Source of the DNA: Blasia pusilla
Taxonomy: Eukaryota > Marchantiophyta > Marchantiopsida > Blasiales
Direction: 5' to 3'
Assembly (NCBI GenBank): GCA_050084515.1
Contig: CM114275.1
Coordinates: forward strand, 24,800,001-24,864,000
DNA length: 64,000 nt
Shown piece by piece: positions 31,775-42,669 of this stretch (positions within the stretch are counted from its first letter, which is position 1; each line of letters begins with the position of its first letter). A program made the translations under genes and the position numbers. The notes beneath the pieces are model-generated. The model made no database searches and had not been told where the DNA came from. It worked only from the letters and a program-made list of their open reading frames with translations.

Positions 31775-32830
31775 ATGAAGAGCAAGACAATGGGGTCGCA
31801 ATAAGTCCAAAAAGGCAAGCATATACATTTGCCACAAATAGTGAAGTCACGAAATGCTTTGGAGGACACATTGATGATACAGATAGCTCTTGATTCAGAA
31901 TCTATAGTTGAGGCCCCTACCATTGAATCATCGTTCATCTTAAACTCCTACATATTGAAATTTATATTCTAGATATATACCTTCCATATTTCTTCACAGA
32001 TGTCTCCACCCGGATTCTCAAAAATTAGCATGCTATTCAATGAATCAACGGCGTTCGCTCAGTTGATAAGATCGAAAAGTATTTTGGCATCGCTCCACAA
32101 CAGAGAAATTGGGAAATCACACATAGGCATAAATTCAGCCTCTACCATTGATCATACTCAGCTCCTACATATTGGAATGTATATTCTATATATACAGCGG
32201 TCATATTTCTTGATAGACGTCTCCACCCGGATTCTCGAAGATTGGCATGATGTTCAATGAATCAGTGGCGTCCGGCCAGTTAATTACATCGGAAGGCATT
32301 CTGGCATCGCTCCAAACGAAATTGCGCGTCGATCTACAATGGTGGGCGTCCTCAAGGGGGAACCAACATGAAGAGCAAGACAATGGGGTCACAATAAGTC
32401 CACAAAGGCAAGCATATACATTTGCCACAAATAGTGAAGTCACGAAATGCTTTGGAGGACAGATTGATGATACAGATAGCTCTTGATTCAGGATCTATCG
32501 TTGAGGCCTGTACCATTGAATCATCAATCATCTTAAACTCCTACATATTGAAATATTTATTCTAGATAAATAACTTTCACATTTCTTCACATACATCTCT
32601 ACCCGGATTCTCAAAGATTACCATGTTGTTCAATGAATCAATGGCGTTCGCTAAGTTGATTACATCGAAAATCATTCTAGCATCGCTCTGCAAGGGAGAA
32701 ATTGCGCCTGCACCAATACGATCCACAATAGTGGATGGCCTCAAGGGGGAAGCAGCATGAAGAGCAAGACAAAGGGGTGGAAATGAGTGCAGTTTTGCGC
32801 CCACGGAGATTTCTTCAATCAAAAAGTACT
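31775..32830 (+). repeat. Degenerate and rearranged units of the same array
   Basis: ATGAAGAGCAAGAC starts recur at 31775, 32368 and 32757. The first two run into a different segment (GGGGTCGCAATAAGTCC, TTTGCCACAAATAGTGAAGT, AATGCTTTGGAGGACA) before rejoining the standard unit at CTACATATTGAAAT. These longer units share about 150 bases not found in units 1-6. At 32791-32808 there is an 18-base exact match to the BED-like reading at 18661-18678. After about 32830 the array signal is lost. Confidence 0.85.
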
Positions 32831-34726
32831 TTAGGGAACACGTAGCCTCTACCATTGGAGCAACCACACAGATCCAGCAACTTTTCCTTTGGTGGAGATT
32901 ACTCACACAAAGAAAACACGATGGAACATAGATCACATCAAGGGCTCTGTGCAAATTTGCAGTAGCAGCATGAATAACGCTCCGCGCAGCTCCTGTCCAG
33001 CCTCCGCACCCAGGGTCCCCTTGCACTCTGCTTGCCTGGGCCACCCTCCGCTCCGCTTATATGCTCAGAATTTGAAATTCAAATTCCACATGGCCTTGCC
33101 ATCTATGTCAATGGGCGGGCCATGGGATTAAAAAATTCATGCCATGCCATGAGCATGAAATAACCCCCAACTGGTGCGGATATCCGAACCCAAGTAATAG
33201 CGGAGCGGGCGGACGGGAAAGAGGCGCCGGGAAAATATTTCGCATCCTCCCTATTCCGGCACGGCCAAAGGACTCCTTTCTGACCCGGGTCACGAAAGAG
33301 CACGACAGAGCAATTAATGCTCTGTATTCTTTCTCTATTGCGAGGGTCTCCTTTCCGTCCGTCAGCGTGTCCGTCGTACGATATTCTTGGGCAGTGGGGA
33401 CTCAGGGGAGAGAGTGTGCCGGAGCAGTAACAGGGTAGGGATTACACTCGTGGGTTCACCACAAGCTAGGCTAGTCCATGACGATGGCCGAACCTACGGG
33501 GGGAGGGAAGACCGACGAACTGGACCGGCGTCCCATACGGAGTCGTACTCTAATGGCGCTCGCTTTTGCTTGACGGAACACGGTTCCGGGGATCCGGGTT
33601 CACGAGTAAGCCTCGCCGGTTAGAATCAGAAATTTCCGCATTTAAGTTGCCGGGGAAATACTTCCCGGTAGAGAGGTATGGTTTTTTTTTTGTAGATAGT
33701 ATCTGACATGACCTGTTTCTCGTCACCGGCTCTAAGATACCGGTAACGTACCAACCCCCGAACTCCGAACTCCGACCTCTTCTTCGCCACAACTGCGCGC
33801 TGGCTGGCAGTTGTGGCGAAGAGGTGGTCGCCGGACCGGACCGGATCGGACCGGAGCTGCCATGTGGCCATCCAATGGCGCACATTCAAAGAGAATCGAT
33901 GCACGTAATGATCTTGTAGCTGCGGGAGAGTCTTTCGCTAGGCTGCGAGGAGGATTGACCTGACCTTCGGCCAGCAGGGTCACGGGTGGCACTGCGTTGG
34001 GGGGATGGGAGGTGAAAAAGCTCTGCGTTGTCGAGCAGTCAAAGCGTGATTGTACCGCAGGTTAAAACGCGCCGAGGCTGGAGAGTGGAGTGTTGGCACT
34101 TCATGCGAGCGTCAACTACTTGTAGGAGTCCTACAGGACAAACAAAACAAAAAATCACGTGCTCCAAACTCTTCGCCTATACGCTTTATTTCTTCCCTCC
34201 TTCCTTCCTTCCTTCCTTCAACCATGTAGCGATGGACCACATTCTTCGCCCTTCGTCATTCAACCGAGTCAATATCAAGATCTATAGGGAGAGACAGCGG
34301 CGGCAGCAGACAGACAGACAGACACCATGGGATACAACGTGACAGGAGTGCCGGGGGTCCAGTCCTGAGCGGCCTCCCTCCCTCCCTGCCTGACTCGCTT
34401 TGCACTAACTACAATGATAATATTTTATTGGGCACCATTTTTTGGTTCCTTTCGGCTTCCTTCAGATCAGCTAGCAGCTACACGCCTTGTCTAAGACCCC
34501 TGGTGGAGGCGAAGTCAGGGAAAGACCTCAAGATAGGAATGAGGCAGAAGAGAGAGAACCACCAGGAGAGAGAGAAAGAGAAAGAGTGGGGCTGGGAAGC
34601 AGCTGAAAAGCTGAGCTACTCAACGACCCACCGGGACTCGACGGACGAGGTGCAATTTCTGGACGGAGCGGACTCGCGCAGGTTGAGTACCGATATGGGT
34701 AATAATATTCTGTTTTCATTTTATTT
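32831..34726. other. Intergenic, GC-richer; hairpin and simple repeats
   Basis: No gene recognised, although overlapping open readings of up to 111 codons occur on both strands. A perfect 16-base-arm hairpin with a 10-base loop lies at 33781-33822, followed by tandem ACCGG words to about 33856. A CTTC run lies at about 34192-34219 and a CAGA run at about 34304-34323. The last 150 bases (purine-rich GAGAGAGA words) may be the 5' leader of the ILR1-like gene. Confidence 0.5.
33781..33822. other. Perfect hairpin, 16-bp stem
   Basis: TCTTCGCCACAACTGC at 33781-33796 is followed by a 10-base loop and its exact reverse complement at 33807-33822. It is immediately followed by repeats of CCGGA/ACCGG. 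Confidence 0.9.
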
Positions 34727-35738
34727 ATGAGTCTGGGACCTCTGGAGAGCCGCGAGTGCACACGATCGTCGAAGGAAGGGGCCATGACGGCTTTTCGGGA
34801 GCCGTTGGTTCATGCGAGTACAGGCATTTTACTCTGCGTCTTTTACATTGCATTCCGAGCAGACGGTGGGAATGTGGAGTCTAGTCTGGGCGAGGAGGTG
34901 ATAGGACCCACAATTCAGGGGTTCGGCGTGGCTGCTGCTTCTGGAGATGTAGGCCGAGCAGATGGAGATGTTATTAAAGTCATGAAGAAAGCTGTAAAGG
35001 ATCCTCAAATGTTAGACTGGCTCGTGGAGCGAATGCATTTCCTTCACCAGCACCCAGAGCTCTCCTGGCAAGAATTCGAAACCAGCGCATACATTCGGAA
35101 GCAGCTGGATTCCTTAGGCGTCCCTTACGAATGGCCTATCGCTAGAACAGGTGTAGTCGGAATCATAGGCAATGGAGATGGCCCTTGTATTGCTATCAGA
35201 GCCGACATGGATGCTCTCCCCATTCAGGTGCCCTTCTCTCCCTTTCGACCCCATGTATCCCCGGACTATGATCACAAGGACGGTCGTGCGCAGAGTCTCC
35301 ACCCAGTCAAATATAGGAGGGTCTCTCTTGCTCTCCCATTTAATCCTGTCAGATATGGCCAATTCCACTTTTTGGTGCCTTGGAGCCAGCGAACGTCACG
35401 GCGGAATACATTCCCACTTTCAGTTCTGGGCAATCTGTCATCACCGTTCGTAATAATTCTATGCTAATTCGCTTCTTTGTATGGAAGGAATCGCCTTCCA
35501 TGGGTAAGATAGATTTGTTTAATCTGCAGCCATGTCCGTCTGATCTGCTTTTCAGCCCGAGCTGTGTCCCGGAAAATTTGAACGACCGACCGAGTAGTTC
35601 ATTGGAACGCAGGAGGAGGCAGATATTTTGCTCACGAGCAAATTCCCTGGGAGGATGCACGCCTGCGGACATGATGCTCATGTTACTGTGCTATTGGGTG
35701 TGGCTAAACTTTTGCAGGCTCGACGGCATCTCTTGGCG

Positions 35739-35804
<66 letters not shown>

Positions 35805-38800
35805 CCCACCCGGAATGTCAGAAATGTTCAACGCATTCAGATTCACTACCCAAAGGTGCTGCCGCACTCGCAAGTAATGTGTACTGGGAATCCCAATATA
35901 GATAGTGTTGTAAAGAGCTTCCTGGTTGACACTCGGAAGCGCTCCGTACCAACATTCTGTATGGTCAGCACTAACACTACGGGAGAGTGTCTCCCTCCTC
36001 GCATCTGGTACCTGCCGCACTTCTTCCTCCCTCTACACCCCTCTCCCATCTCAGTCCCTAGCACCTCCAACCAGGACGCGGAGGCTATGGTCGCAAGGCT
36101 AAGACAGGCACGAATTAATGAGGGCAGCCTCTCCTACTCATTCGTATGAGCTGGTGTTTAGTATGCCAGCAACCGCTCATGTGTGCTCGCGCGGGAAGTT
36201 TGCTGGGTCTTGTGGGAACGCGCATGTCCAGATCCTAAAGACTTCCCCGCACAGGCCATTTTGACGCCAACCGGGAAAATTGCTGTGCTGCGATGAAGAA
36301 AACCTGCAGCAAACCCTTGGCAAAATGTGAGCGGTTGAGGAAACACACCTCTGACAGTATTGACTGAAGACCTAAGACCCTAGACTGGCCACAAGTCCGC
36401 AAATCGATTCGGAACCATGTCTTGATAATCCCATGGGAAGATTCCATGTAGACTGCCGAAATTAACCTGATATGTGGAGATCGCAGGCAACGTTCCTTCC
36501 GGTGGTGTCGTCCCCAAGCTTCATGATGCCTCACATAGAAATGTCTGAGTGTGCTCTGGATTGAAGCCTCGTATTCACGCTCACCATTAAGAAGCATGGA
36601 GTTTGGGAGCAACACATCTGGGCTAGCTGTCGACGGTCAATGCTAAAGCTGAGACATACTCAAGTTCCCGAAATTGCCTCGAAAATGAATGACATGTGCA
36701 GGTACGGACATTAATGGGCTGGAGTCTCATGAAGAAAAGGTAAAGGAGATGCACAGTTCATCAAAGCGGGTGTTGAGAGTCTTGAGCGTGATGAAGATGG
36801 TGAAGAAACTTTGGGTTTAGAATGTGATCTCCGCCAGTCTGTTACGAGGTGCAAGAACCCCGGTGGCCTCATTGCTTCCGCGGATTGTTTTGAGATTCAT
36901 GACGAGAAAGTCCTCAGCCCTGCGGATTTCTTTCTGAGCATTTGCGCACACACCGTGATGGCGGTATCCACAGTTGTTCCGGATAAGCTCAATGCACGGG
37001 AGGAGAAGCGTTCTGGTTTAGAGACCTTCAATCCCAACGACATTGCATTTAAGCTCAGAACGTTCCGCTTTCACCCATGGTGGACTAATACCATATTGCC
37101 AACTGAATGCCTCATGCAATTTCAGAGCTTTTCGGGTCGTTGTTCATATGGCAGTGCGATCGTCTTTCATGGGAGGACTTAGTGGCTGGCTTGTGACAAC
37201 GGTGCTCGAATCACCTCCCCTAGCTTAATTCTCTAGCTGCTCTATTTTCTCTAGAGCAGACGAATCTGGCGGATAATGTGAAGTCCATCTTGACTGATGT
37301 TGAACAGATGACTAAGTCTACACGTTTAACCCTCTCTCGAAGAGCAGAGGAGATGTCGAAGATGAGGCTTTCTGCAGCTAAGCTAGCTACTGTGTACATT
37401 TATGCTCGAGGACTTGCCACCCCCAAATCACGGAAATGGCCTGTTCCGAATGTTGAGGTCGCCATGCAGGATTGTCTTGAATTTACGAGGTCGTTCCAGC
37501 GAAGACAAAGATTTGCCACCACCTCCAGAACTCGTGGCATTCGTCGGAGGTTACCTCTCGATCGCCATCTGGTGTCAGACATTAATACCCACCACAGATT
37601 TCTTGGAGTGTTGGTGGAGTGCTGCGTGTTCATGAAATAGTCTGGACGTCCTTGGACTCGTGGAGAGGATTAATGTCACGATTCAGCTCAACCATCGACA
37701 TTCGTGTCTGTGGATCTTGGGAAGCTTGGACGGTGTTTTCCTTCGTAGCTATGGCGGAAGGTGATATTGACTTGTTTCCTCCAGAGCCTGAGATTGGCTG
37801 CCCACAGTTTCCGTCCTGGAGTGTGCACATGCATCATGCCAATGAGCCATCCCTCGGGACATCTTTGTTTGTGTTAGTAGGCAAGTTTCATCGTGTGAGG
37901 GCCAAGCTTCTCGAGGTGGAGATGAGCATCATGATATATATATATATATATATATGCAGCCCCGTACTGACGACGAAACATCGAAGGCAAACCCACGAAG
38001 CAGTTCTGATAGTAGTTTGGACTCTCACTTGTGGGAGTTGTAGTCTGCGATAATTGTCATAGAATTCTTCTCTTGCTCGAACACTCTACAGCAAGTCGCC
38101 GTGCTGTTCATGAACGCTCTGATCTCTGAATGTGCTCATCTCCACCAGCACGCTTCGATTTGGAATTGGGAGGCGCAGGAATGCCCACATGTGTCTAACA
38201 TTTGACGAGTTGCAGGGGACGGTGAGGCTGCTATTCCAGCCAGCGGAGGAAGGAAGCGCCGGCGCACAAGTTATGCTGGAAGAGGGGGCGCTAGGAAATG
38301 CCCAGTCCATCTTTGCACTGCACGTGACTCCATTTTCTGAGACTGGAACAGTGGCTTTGAAACCGGGGCCGCTCATGGCGGGAAGTGGTATATTTGAAGT
38401 GTTCATAACTGGTAAAGGTGGGCATGCAGCACTCCCTCAACTGCTCGTGGATCCTCTCCTAGCTGCTGCTGCCACTGTCCTTGCGCTGCAAGGGCTGGTG
38501 TCCCGGGAAGCGGATCCTTTGGATTCACAGGTACATAAGAGTCGAGTCTTTCGGCCGCTGTCCTCGTTTTGAGCCTCGCTTGTGATCGATGAGAAGACGG
38601 CATGCCGTGGTCTGAGGTGGCTCCCAGTCCTGTCATCTCACTTCTGTATCACATGCAGGTGGTTTCGATAACGATTCTCCAAGCTGGGAAGGCCTACAAC
38701 GTCTGCCCGGACACGGTCAGGTTGGGAGGGACTTTCAGAGCGTTCTCCCTCGATAGCTTCGGTAGGCTCAAGCAGAGGATCGAAGAGGTAACTCCGATTC

Positions 38801-38813
38801 TCTTCTCTTCTCC

Positions 38814-38848
<35 letters not shown>

Positions 38849-39357
38849 GGTGTGTCTTTGCGCTCCGAGGACTCGGTGCCAGTAGTCCATCGCCCCAGCG
38901 GAGAGGCAAGCGGTTCAAATCCCGAAGCTTGCTCTCGGTGAGCAGCGATCTCACCGGTTGTAACGATGACGTGTGGATGCAGATCATCGTGAACCAGGCT
39001 GCGGTTTACAGGTGCAAGGCCACGGTGGACTTCCTGGAGGACTCCCATCCGTTCTACCCTCCGCTCATCAACGACGACAAACTGTACGAGCATGTGCACG
39101 GAGTGGCAGTGGAGATGATCGGCAAAGACAAGGTCCTGGTGGCGCACCCGGTGATGGGCGCCGAGGATTTCGCCTTCTACTTGCAGAAGATCCCCGGCTA
39201 CTACGTGGTGCTCGGCATGAGGAACGAGAGCTACGGATCCACGTACGCGGGACATACGTCTCACTACAAGGTGGATGTTCAGGCCTTGCCGCTCGGATCC
39301 GCTCTGCTTTCCGCCGTGGCGGAGACGTATCTCAAGACTCTAGCCTCCCAGAGCTAA
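34727..39357 (+). CDS. ILL: ILR1-like IAA-amino acid hydrolase (M20 amidohydrolase), five exons
   Basis: Exons: 34727-35227, 35613-35738, 38216-38530, 38659-38787 and 38983-39357. All junctions are GT-AG and in phase 0, giving about 481 residues (462 from the ATG at 34784). The hydrophobic stretch [11 protein letters not shown] near that second ATG looks like a signal peptide. Family motifs in order: [43 protein letters not shown] (metal-binding Cys and His), [13 protein letters not shown] (catalytic Glu), [65 protein letters not shown] and [17 protein letters not shown]. Members release free auxin from amino-acid conjugates, usually in the ER; this copy ends TLASQS without an HDEL-type retention signal. 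Length and motifs fit a functional gene. Exon 2 starts after CGCAG at 35612; the alternative acceptor a few bases on (GAGGAG|GCAG) also keeps the frame. Confidence 0.95.
35739..38215 (+). other. Long intron 2 of the ILR1-like gene
   Basis: This intron is 2.48 kb; the others in the gene are 0.13-0.39 kb. It opens with a CT run of about 28 units (35743-35799) directly after the donor, and has an AT run at about 37935-37954. A segment near 36035-36120 (words ACACCC, AACCAGGACGCGGAGGCTATGG, GCAAGGCTAAGACAGGCA) is repeated in diverged form at 40030-40110 downstream of the gene. Open readings at 36811-37182 (with [18 protein letters not shown]) and 37278-37640 (with [20 protein letters not shown]) look protein-like but I cannot place them. 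They may be an inserted gene relic. Confidence 0.6.
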
Positions 39358-39562
39358 CGAATTCCGCGAGCGCAGGATTCTGTACAGTCAGCGTAGAAGA
39401 ACAACGACAATCAGGTGGGAAGGGTATATGGGGGAGAGCGCTTAACCCACGAACCACTCCAATCGGGAAGCGGCCGGCGGAGACCGACATCGTGAAGAAA
39501 CATTTAGACTCGCACGGATGACAGGATTGTAAGTTAGTAGCTGTACATTACACATTCTTAGC

Positions 39563-39810
39563 TTGTGGTTACCTCGGTCCGCACATGCTATCAGAACCTG
39601 CTTCCGGTGTTCGGCGACAAATAGAGCCAACTCCATCTTGGCATTACGTGGGAGTTCATTCTTTTCTCTCTCCCCATCCTTCCTCTATGAAACCAGAGCC
39701 GCCTTAGTCTTGGCATCACGTGGCATTTCATTCATCTCTCTATGTGGATATGATTGTTCCGGAAATAGAACCAATTCAATCTTGGCATTACACAGGAGTT
39801 CTTTCACCTC
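39563..39810 (+). repeat. Imperfect tandem repeat, three copies of about 70 bp
   Basis: The words AGCCAACTCCATCTTGGCAT, AGCCGCCTTAGTCTTGGCAT and ACCAATTCAATCTTGGCATT at about 39625, 39698 and 39768 mark three diverged units. Each is followed by an ACGTGG/ACACAGG and TTCATTC-type tail. Lies in the 3' flank of the ILR1-like gene. Confidence 0.6.
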
Positions 39811-39902
39811 TTCAATTCGTCGACGAAGATTTTCCATGCGCTCGGTTCCATTCCCATGCTGCGCTGGGAGCGCTCCCGACCTCGGGACAGTGGGAAATGA
39901 TC

Positions 39903-40380
39903 CGATCGTGCTCTACAGAGAACTCCTTATGTGCGTTTCATGTGTCTGTACATTGACTATGCTCACGCTGAACATGAAAAAAATCCAGGCCTCTTCGGAA
40001 TCAATCTCTCTCTCTCTCTCGATCCCTCTCTCTACACCCATCCCAGTCTAAGTCTAAAGCACCGTCCAACCAGGGCGCGGGGTCTATGGCCGCAAGGCTA
40101 CGACAGGCACTACATAATGAGTACAGTCTCTCTCTCGATCATGCTCTACAGAGAACTTCTTATGTGCTTTTCATGTCTGTGCATGGACTATGCTCCCGCT
40201 GAACAGTGTTAGAAAAATTCAGGCCTCTTCGAAATCAGTCTCTCTCTCTCGATCATGCTCTACAGAGAACTTCTTATGTGCTTTTCATGTGTCTGCATTG
40301 ACTCTGCTCCCGCTTACCAGTGTCGGAAAAATCCAGGCCTCTTGGAAATCAATCTCTCTCATTTTCTCATCTCGCCCGTA
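39903..40380 (+). repeat. Imperfect repeat with CT runs, three copies
   Basis: GCTCTACAGAGAACT units start at about 39908, 40142 and 40257. Each continues with CTTATGTGC, TTTCATGT, TGACT/GGACT, a GCTGAACA-like word, AAAAATCCAGGCCTCTT and a CT run. Copies 2 and 3 are adjacent; copy 1 is separated by the 40030-40110 segment shared with intron 2. Confidence 0.8.
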
Positions 40381-42639
40381 GAATGATTATGATTCCAGTC
40401 GTGGTATCACCGCCAGTGCTGTTTAAGCGAGGGTTGCGTCAGTTCAATTGTCTCAAAGGAAGGAGGATTTCGGATGCCTCCCTCCCTAGGTAGGGAGGGT
40501 CGCACGCTTAATTGCGGAGGCGCAGTCGATTTTCAAGAGCTCCAGAATTAGACTATGTGCCGTCAACATGCCGAGAAGCAACAGCGTGCCAACACTTGGA
40601 CGGATCTCATGAAAGACTTTCGTGAGAACTGCCTGTTTTGTTTGTCTCGTCATTTATGGCACACCTTCATTTGCAAACAAGAGAATGCGCCCCATTTCAT
40701 CTGACACGTAGATGCTTCTTCGATTTCTCTGGGGGTTCGGTTCTTTAAGAGATGGTTTATACTAAATTTGGGTTCCACGGAAGAACCCAAGTTTAGGGTT
40801 AAATGATGAGGTCGGGATGGGATGTCCGTGACAGAAAATTACTGCGTCGTTTTCACGTGAGGTTAGATTTAGGGTTTCACCTTCCATGGTACACCAAGCC
40901 CACCCCCCTCCTCTTCTACTTGGATCTTCTTTTCGTTTGATTTAAAGACTTTCTATACACACCAAAACGTAGTTTGACTATGAGACACTAGCATGTGAGA
41001 TATCCAACTTTCATTCCTCTCACGTAATGTACGCTTTAATCCGGCGATTGAGGAGTCTTAGAAACAATTGTAACTCTCTTACTTGGATAGGAAACTTGTG
41101 ATATCTTCCGTTATGGACTTGATCTTAGGTCCAACTAATCAACACCCTTAGCAGCCGATGAACATGAGTAGCATGGATGGCAACCTTACAAGTATCACGT
41201 GAGTAGTGTCATTCCAAAAGAGATCTTGTACTCAAAACAATGGCAACGGATGTTGGTACTCCCCTACATTTGACATAACAAATCAAGGCGTTGTTCAACA
41301 AACCTCGTCATAGGTTCTAATGATTCTCTCATGTCATGTCTTTCCTCCCATAAGCATCTCATGCAACCTGTCCTCTTGTGAAGTGATACCCATCAGATTC
41401 AACATAGTAGATCCAACTAACACATGGAAACCACTTAGCATGGGTGACTATTACTCTTATAAGTACCATCACACTATCTATGGGTTGGTCTCACTAAACC
41501 TCACCTAACCATATAGGCTTTATAACCTAACAAGTTCCATAACCTACTTTCTTTGGGGCTACTAACCCTAAATCTCCAAAGAAGAACACTTTTTGCACAA
41601 TCATATTCTTATCGTTGGAGCACCAATTATTCTTATGTAATATTTCCCACGGTCCAAAATGACCTCATCTATCTCACAATTATGTACCCACGCTTAGCAA
41701 TTCAGATGGGGAAAAAAATCAAGTAAGCACCATTGTGTGTTTCATCACTTCCCCACAAAAATAAGTCAAACCTACTCACCATTTACTTAGGGAAGATTGA
41801 ATGGACCTTGAGAAATAGATTGGATATAGGAAGGGCTTGGGAGAAGGAAGAATCCAATTTCCCACTATATATGTGCTAATAACATGTTAGTGGCTATGTG
41901 CACTTCTTGTGGTTTAAAGGGATGTGATATCATTGGGGAAAAAAAAATCTGCATCATTATGGGAGAGTGCCCCTTTGATTTTTGAAAATCTCCCCTCTTG
42001 ACACTTGGCATTTTTAGCCACTACAATTCTCACTAACATCCTTCGCTAACTCAAAGTCGATTTTAGAGATCATTTAAGTAGCGTAAAGTTGTAGCTAATA
42101 CAATGCTTACTAACATCCTTAGGTAACTCAAAGTCGATTTTGGAGGTCACTTAAGTAGTGTAAAGTTGCAAGGTCAATTCCGGATTTGGATAATGATGGG
42201 TAATTTATATTATCATCATTATCTTGTGCATATCTTGACCGGTTTACGTTGAAGTTGGCACTTGGAACTTAGAACTTTTCTCATGAGAGGAATTTAAGTT
42301 TAGGGGATCATACAACTAAAAATAGTCTTATCTTCCCTCCCCTTCATGTTGGACACCTTTCACTTCCGATTGTGGTCACACACCTTAATGCAAATGTACC
42401 AAAGGAATGTTGGATTAAAGAAAAAATTCAGAAATGATTTTAGTAATCTTCATTTCCAACCATAGTAATACTAAAACCAAAGAGGGGATGCAAATCAAAC
42501 CTCGATATTGGAAGTGGCCTTAAGTTACGAACCCAAGTTTTCGAAAGCAATTTCAGAGAACTATCGTCAATTGTCTACATACTAACACGACAATTGAGTT
42601 TTCTTTTTTCATGTTTAACCTGAGATCACTTAAAGTATA
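40381..42639. other. No gene seen; one 77-bp tandem duplication and a Helitron-like start
   Basis: The sequence becomes AT-rich after about 40.9 kb. At 41947-41969 the word ATCTGCATCATTATGGGAGA matches the start of two short elements at 55.3 and 55.5 kb. A duplicated block with period about 77 starts at 42032 and 42109 (ACTAACATCCTT, AACTCAAAGTCGATTTT, AAGTAG-GTAAAGTTG). Confidence 0.5.
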
Positions 42640-42669
42640 CTAGTAAGAATGCCCGTGCGATGCACGGGC
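42640..42669 (-). mobile_element. Helitron-like 3' terminus
   Basis: On the minus strand the hairpin GCCCGTGCATCGCACGGGC (8-base arms; plus 42651-42669) is followed after 7 bases by CTAG at 42643-42640 and then T. This is the diagnostic 3' end of plant Helitrons: hairpin, short spacer, CTRR, insertion before T. The matching 5' TC end on the minus strand, at higher coordinates, was not found, so element length is unknown. Confidence 0.65.

Larger units (their letters stand above)
17186..32302. repeat. Dispersed 12-bp word GGAAGGCATTCT (about 25 sites)
   Basis: Exact plus-strand copies start at 18988, 21213, 21433, 21653, 25873, 30354, 31690 and 32291. An exact reverse copy starts at 22423. 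One-mismatch copies start at 19345, 23582, 24858, 26012, 29995, 31094 and 31309. Related forms start at 17186, 17259 (GGAATGCATTCC, a perfect palindrome), 17279 and 30735, in reverse orientation at 27432, 27481 and 27754, and as GAAAAGCATTCT at 29778, 30137, 30518, 30877 and 31473. Sites lie in introns, coding sequence, spacers and satellite units, so they are not explained by one gene. A role as binding site for a protein encoded by the element is inference. Confidence 0.85.

Noticed and set aside
29686-32830. Regular array considered as a CRISPR
   Set aside because: Units are 359-381 bp and similar throughout, with no short identical repeats separated by unique spacers, and the window is a plant nuclear sequence.
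38638-39264. 208-codon minus-strand reading opposite the ILR1-like gene
   Set aside because: Antisense shadow of exons 4 and 5; the plus strand has family motifs and the minus strand none.
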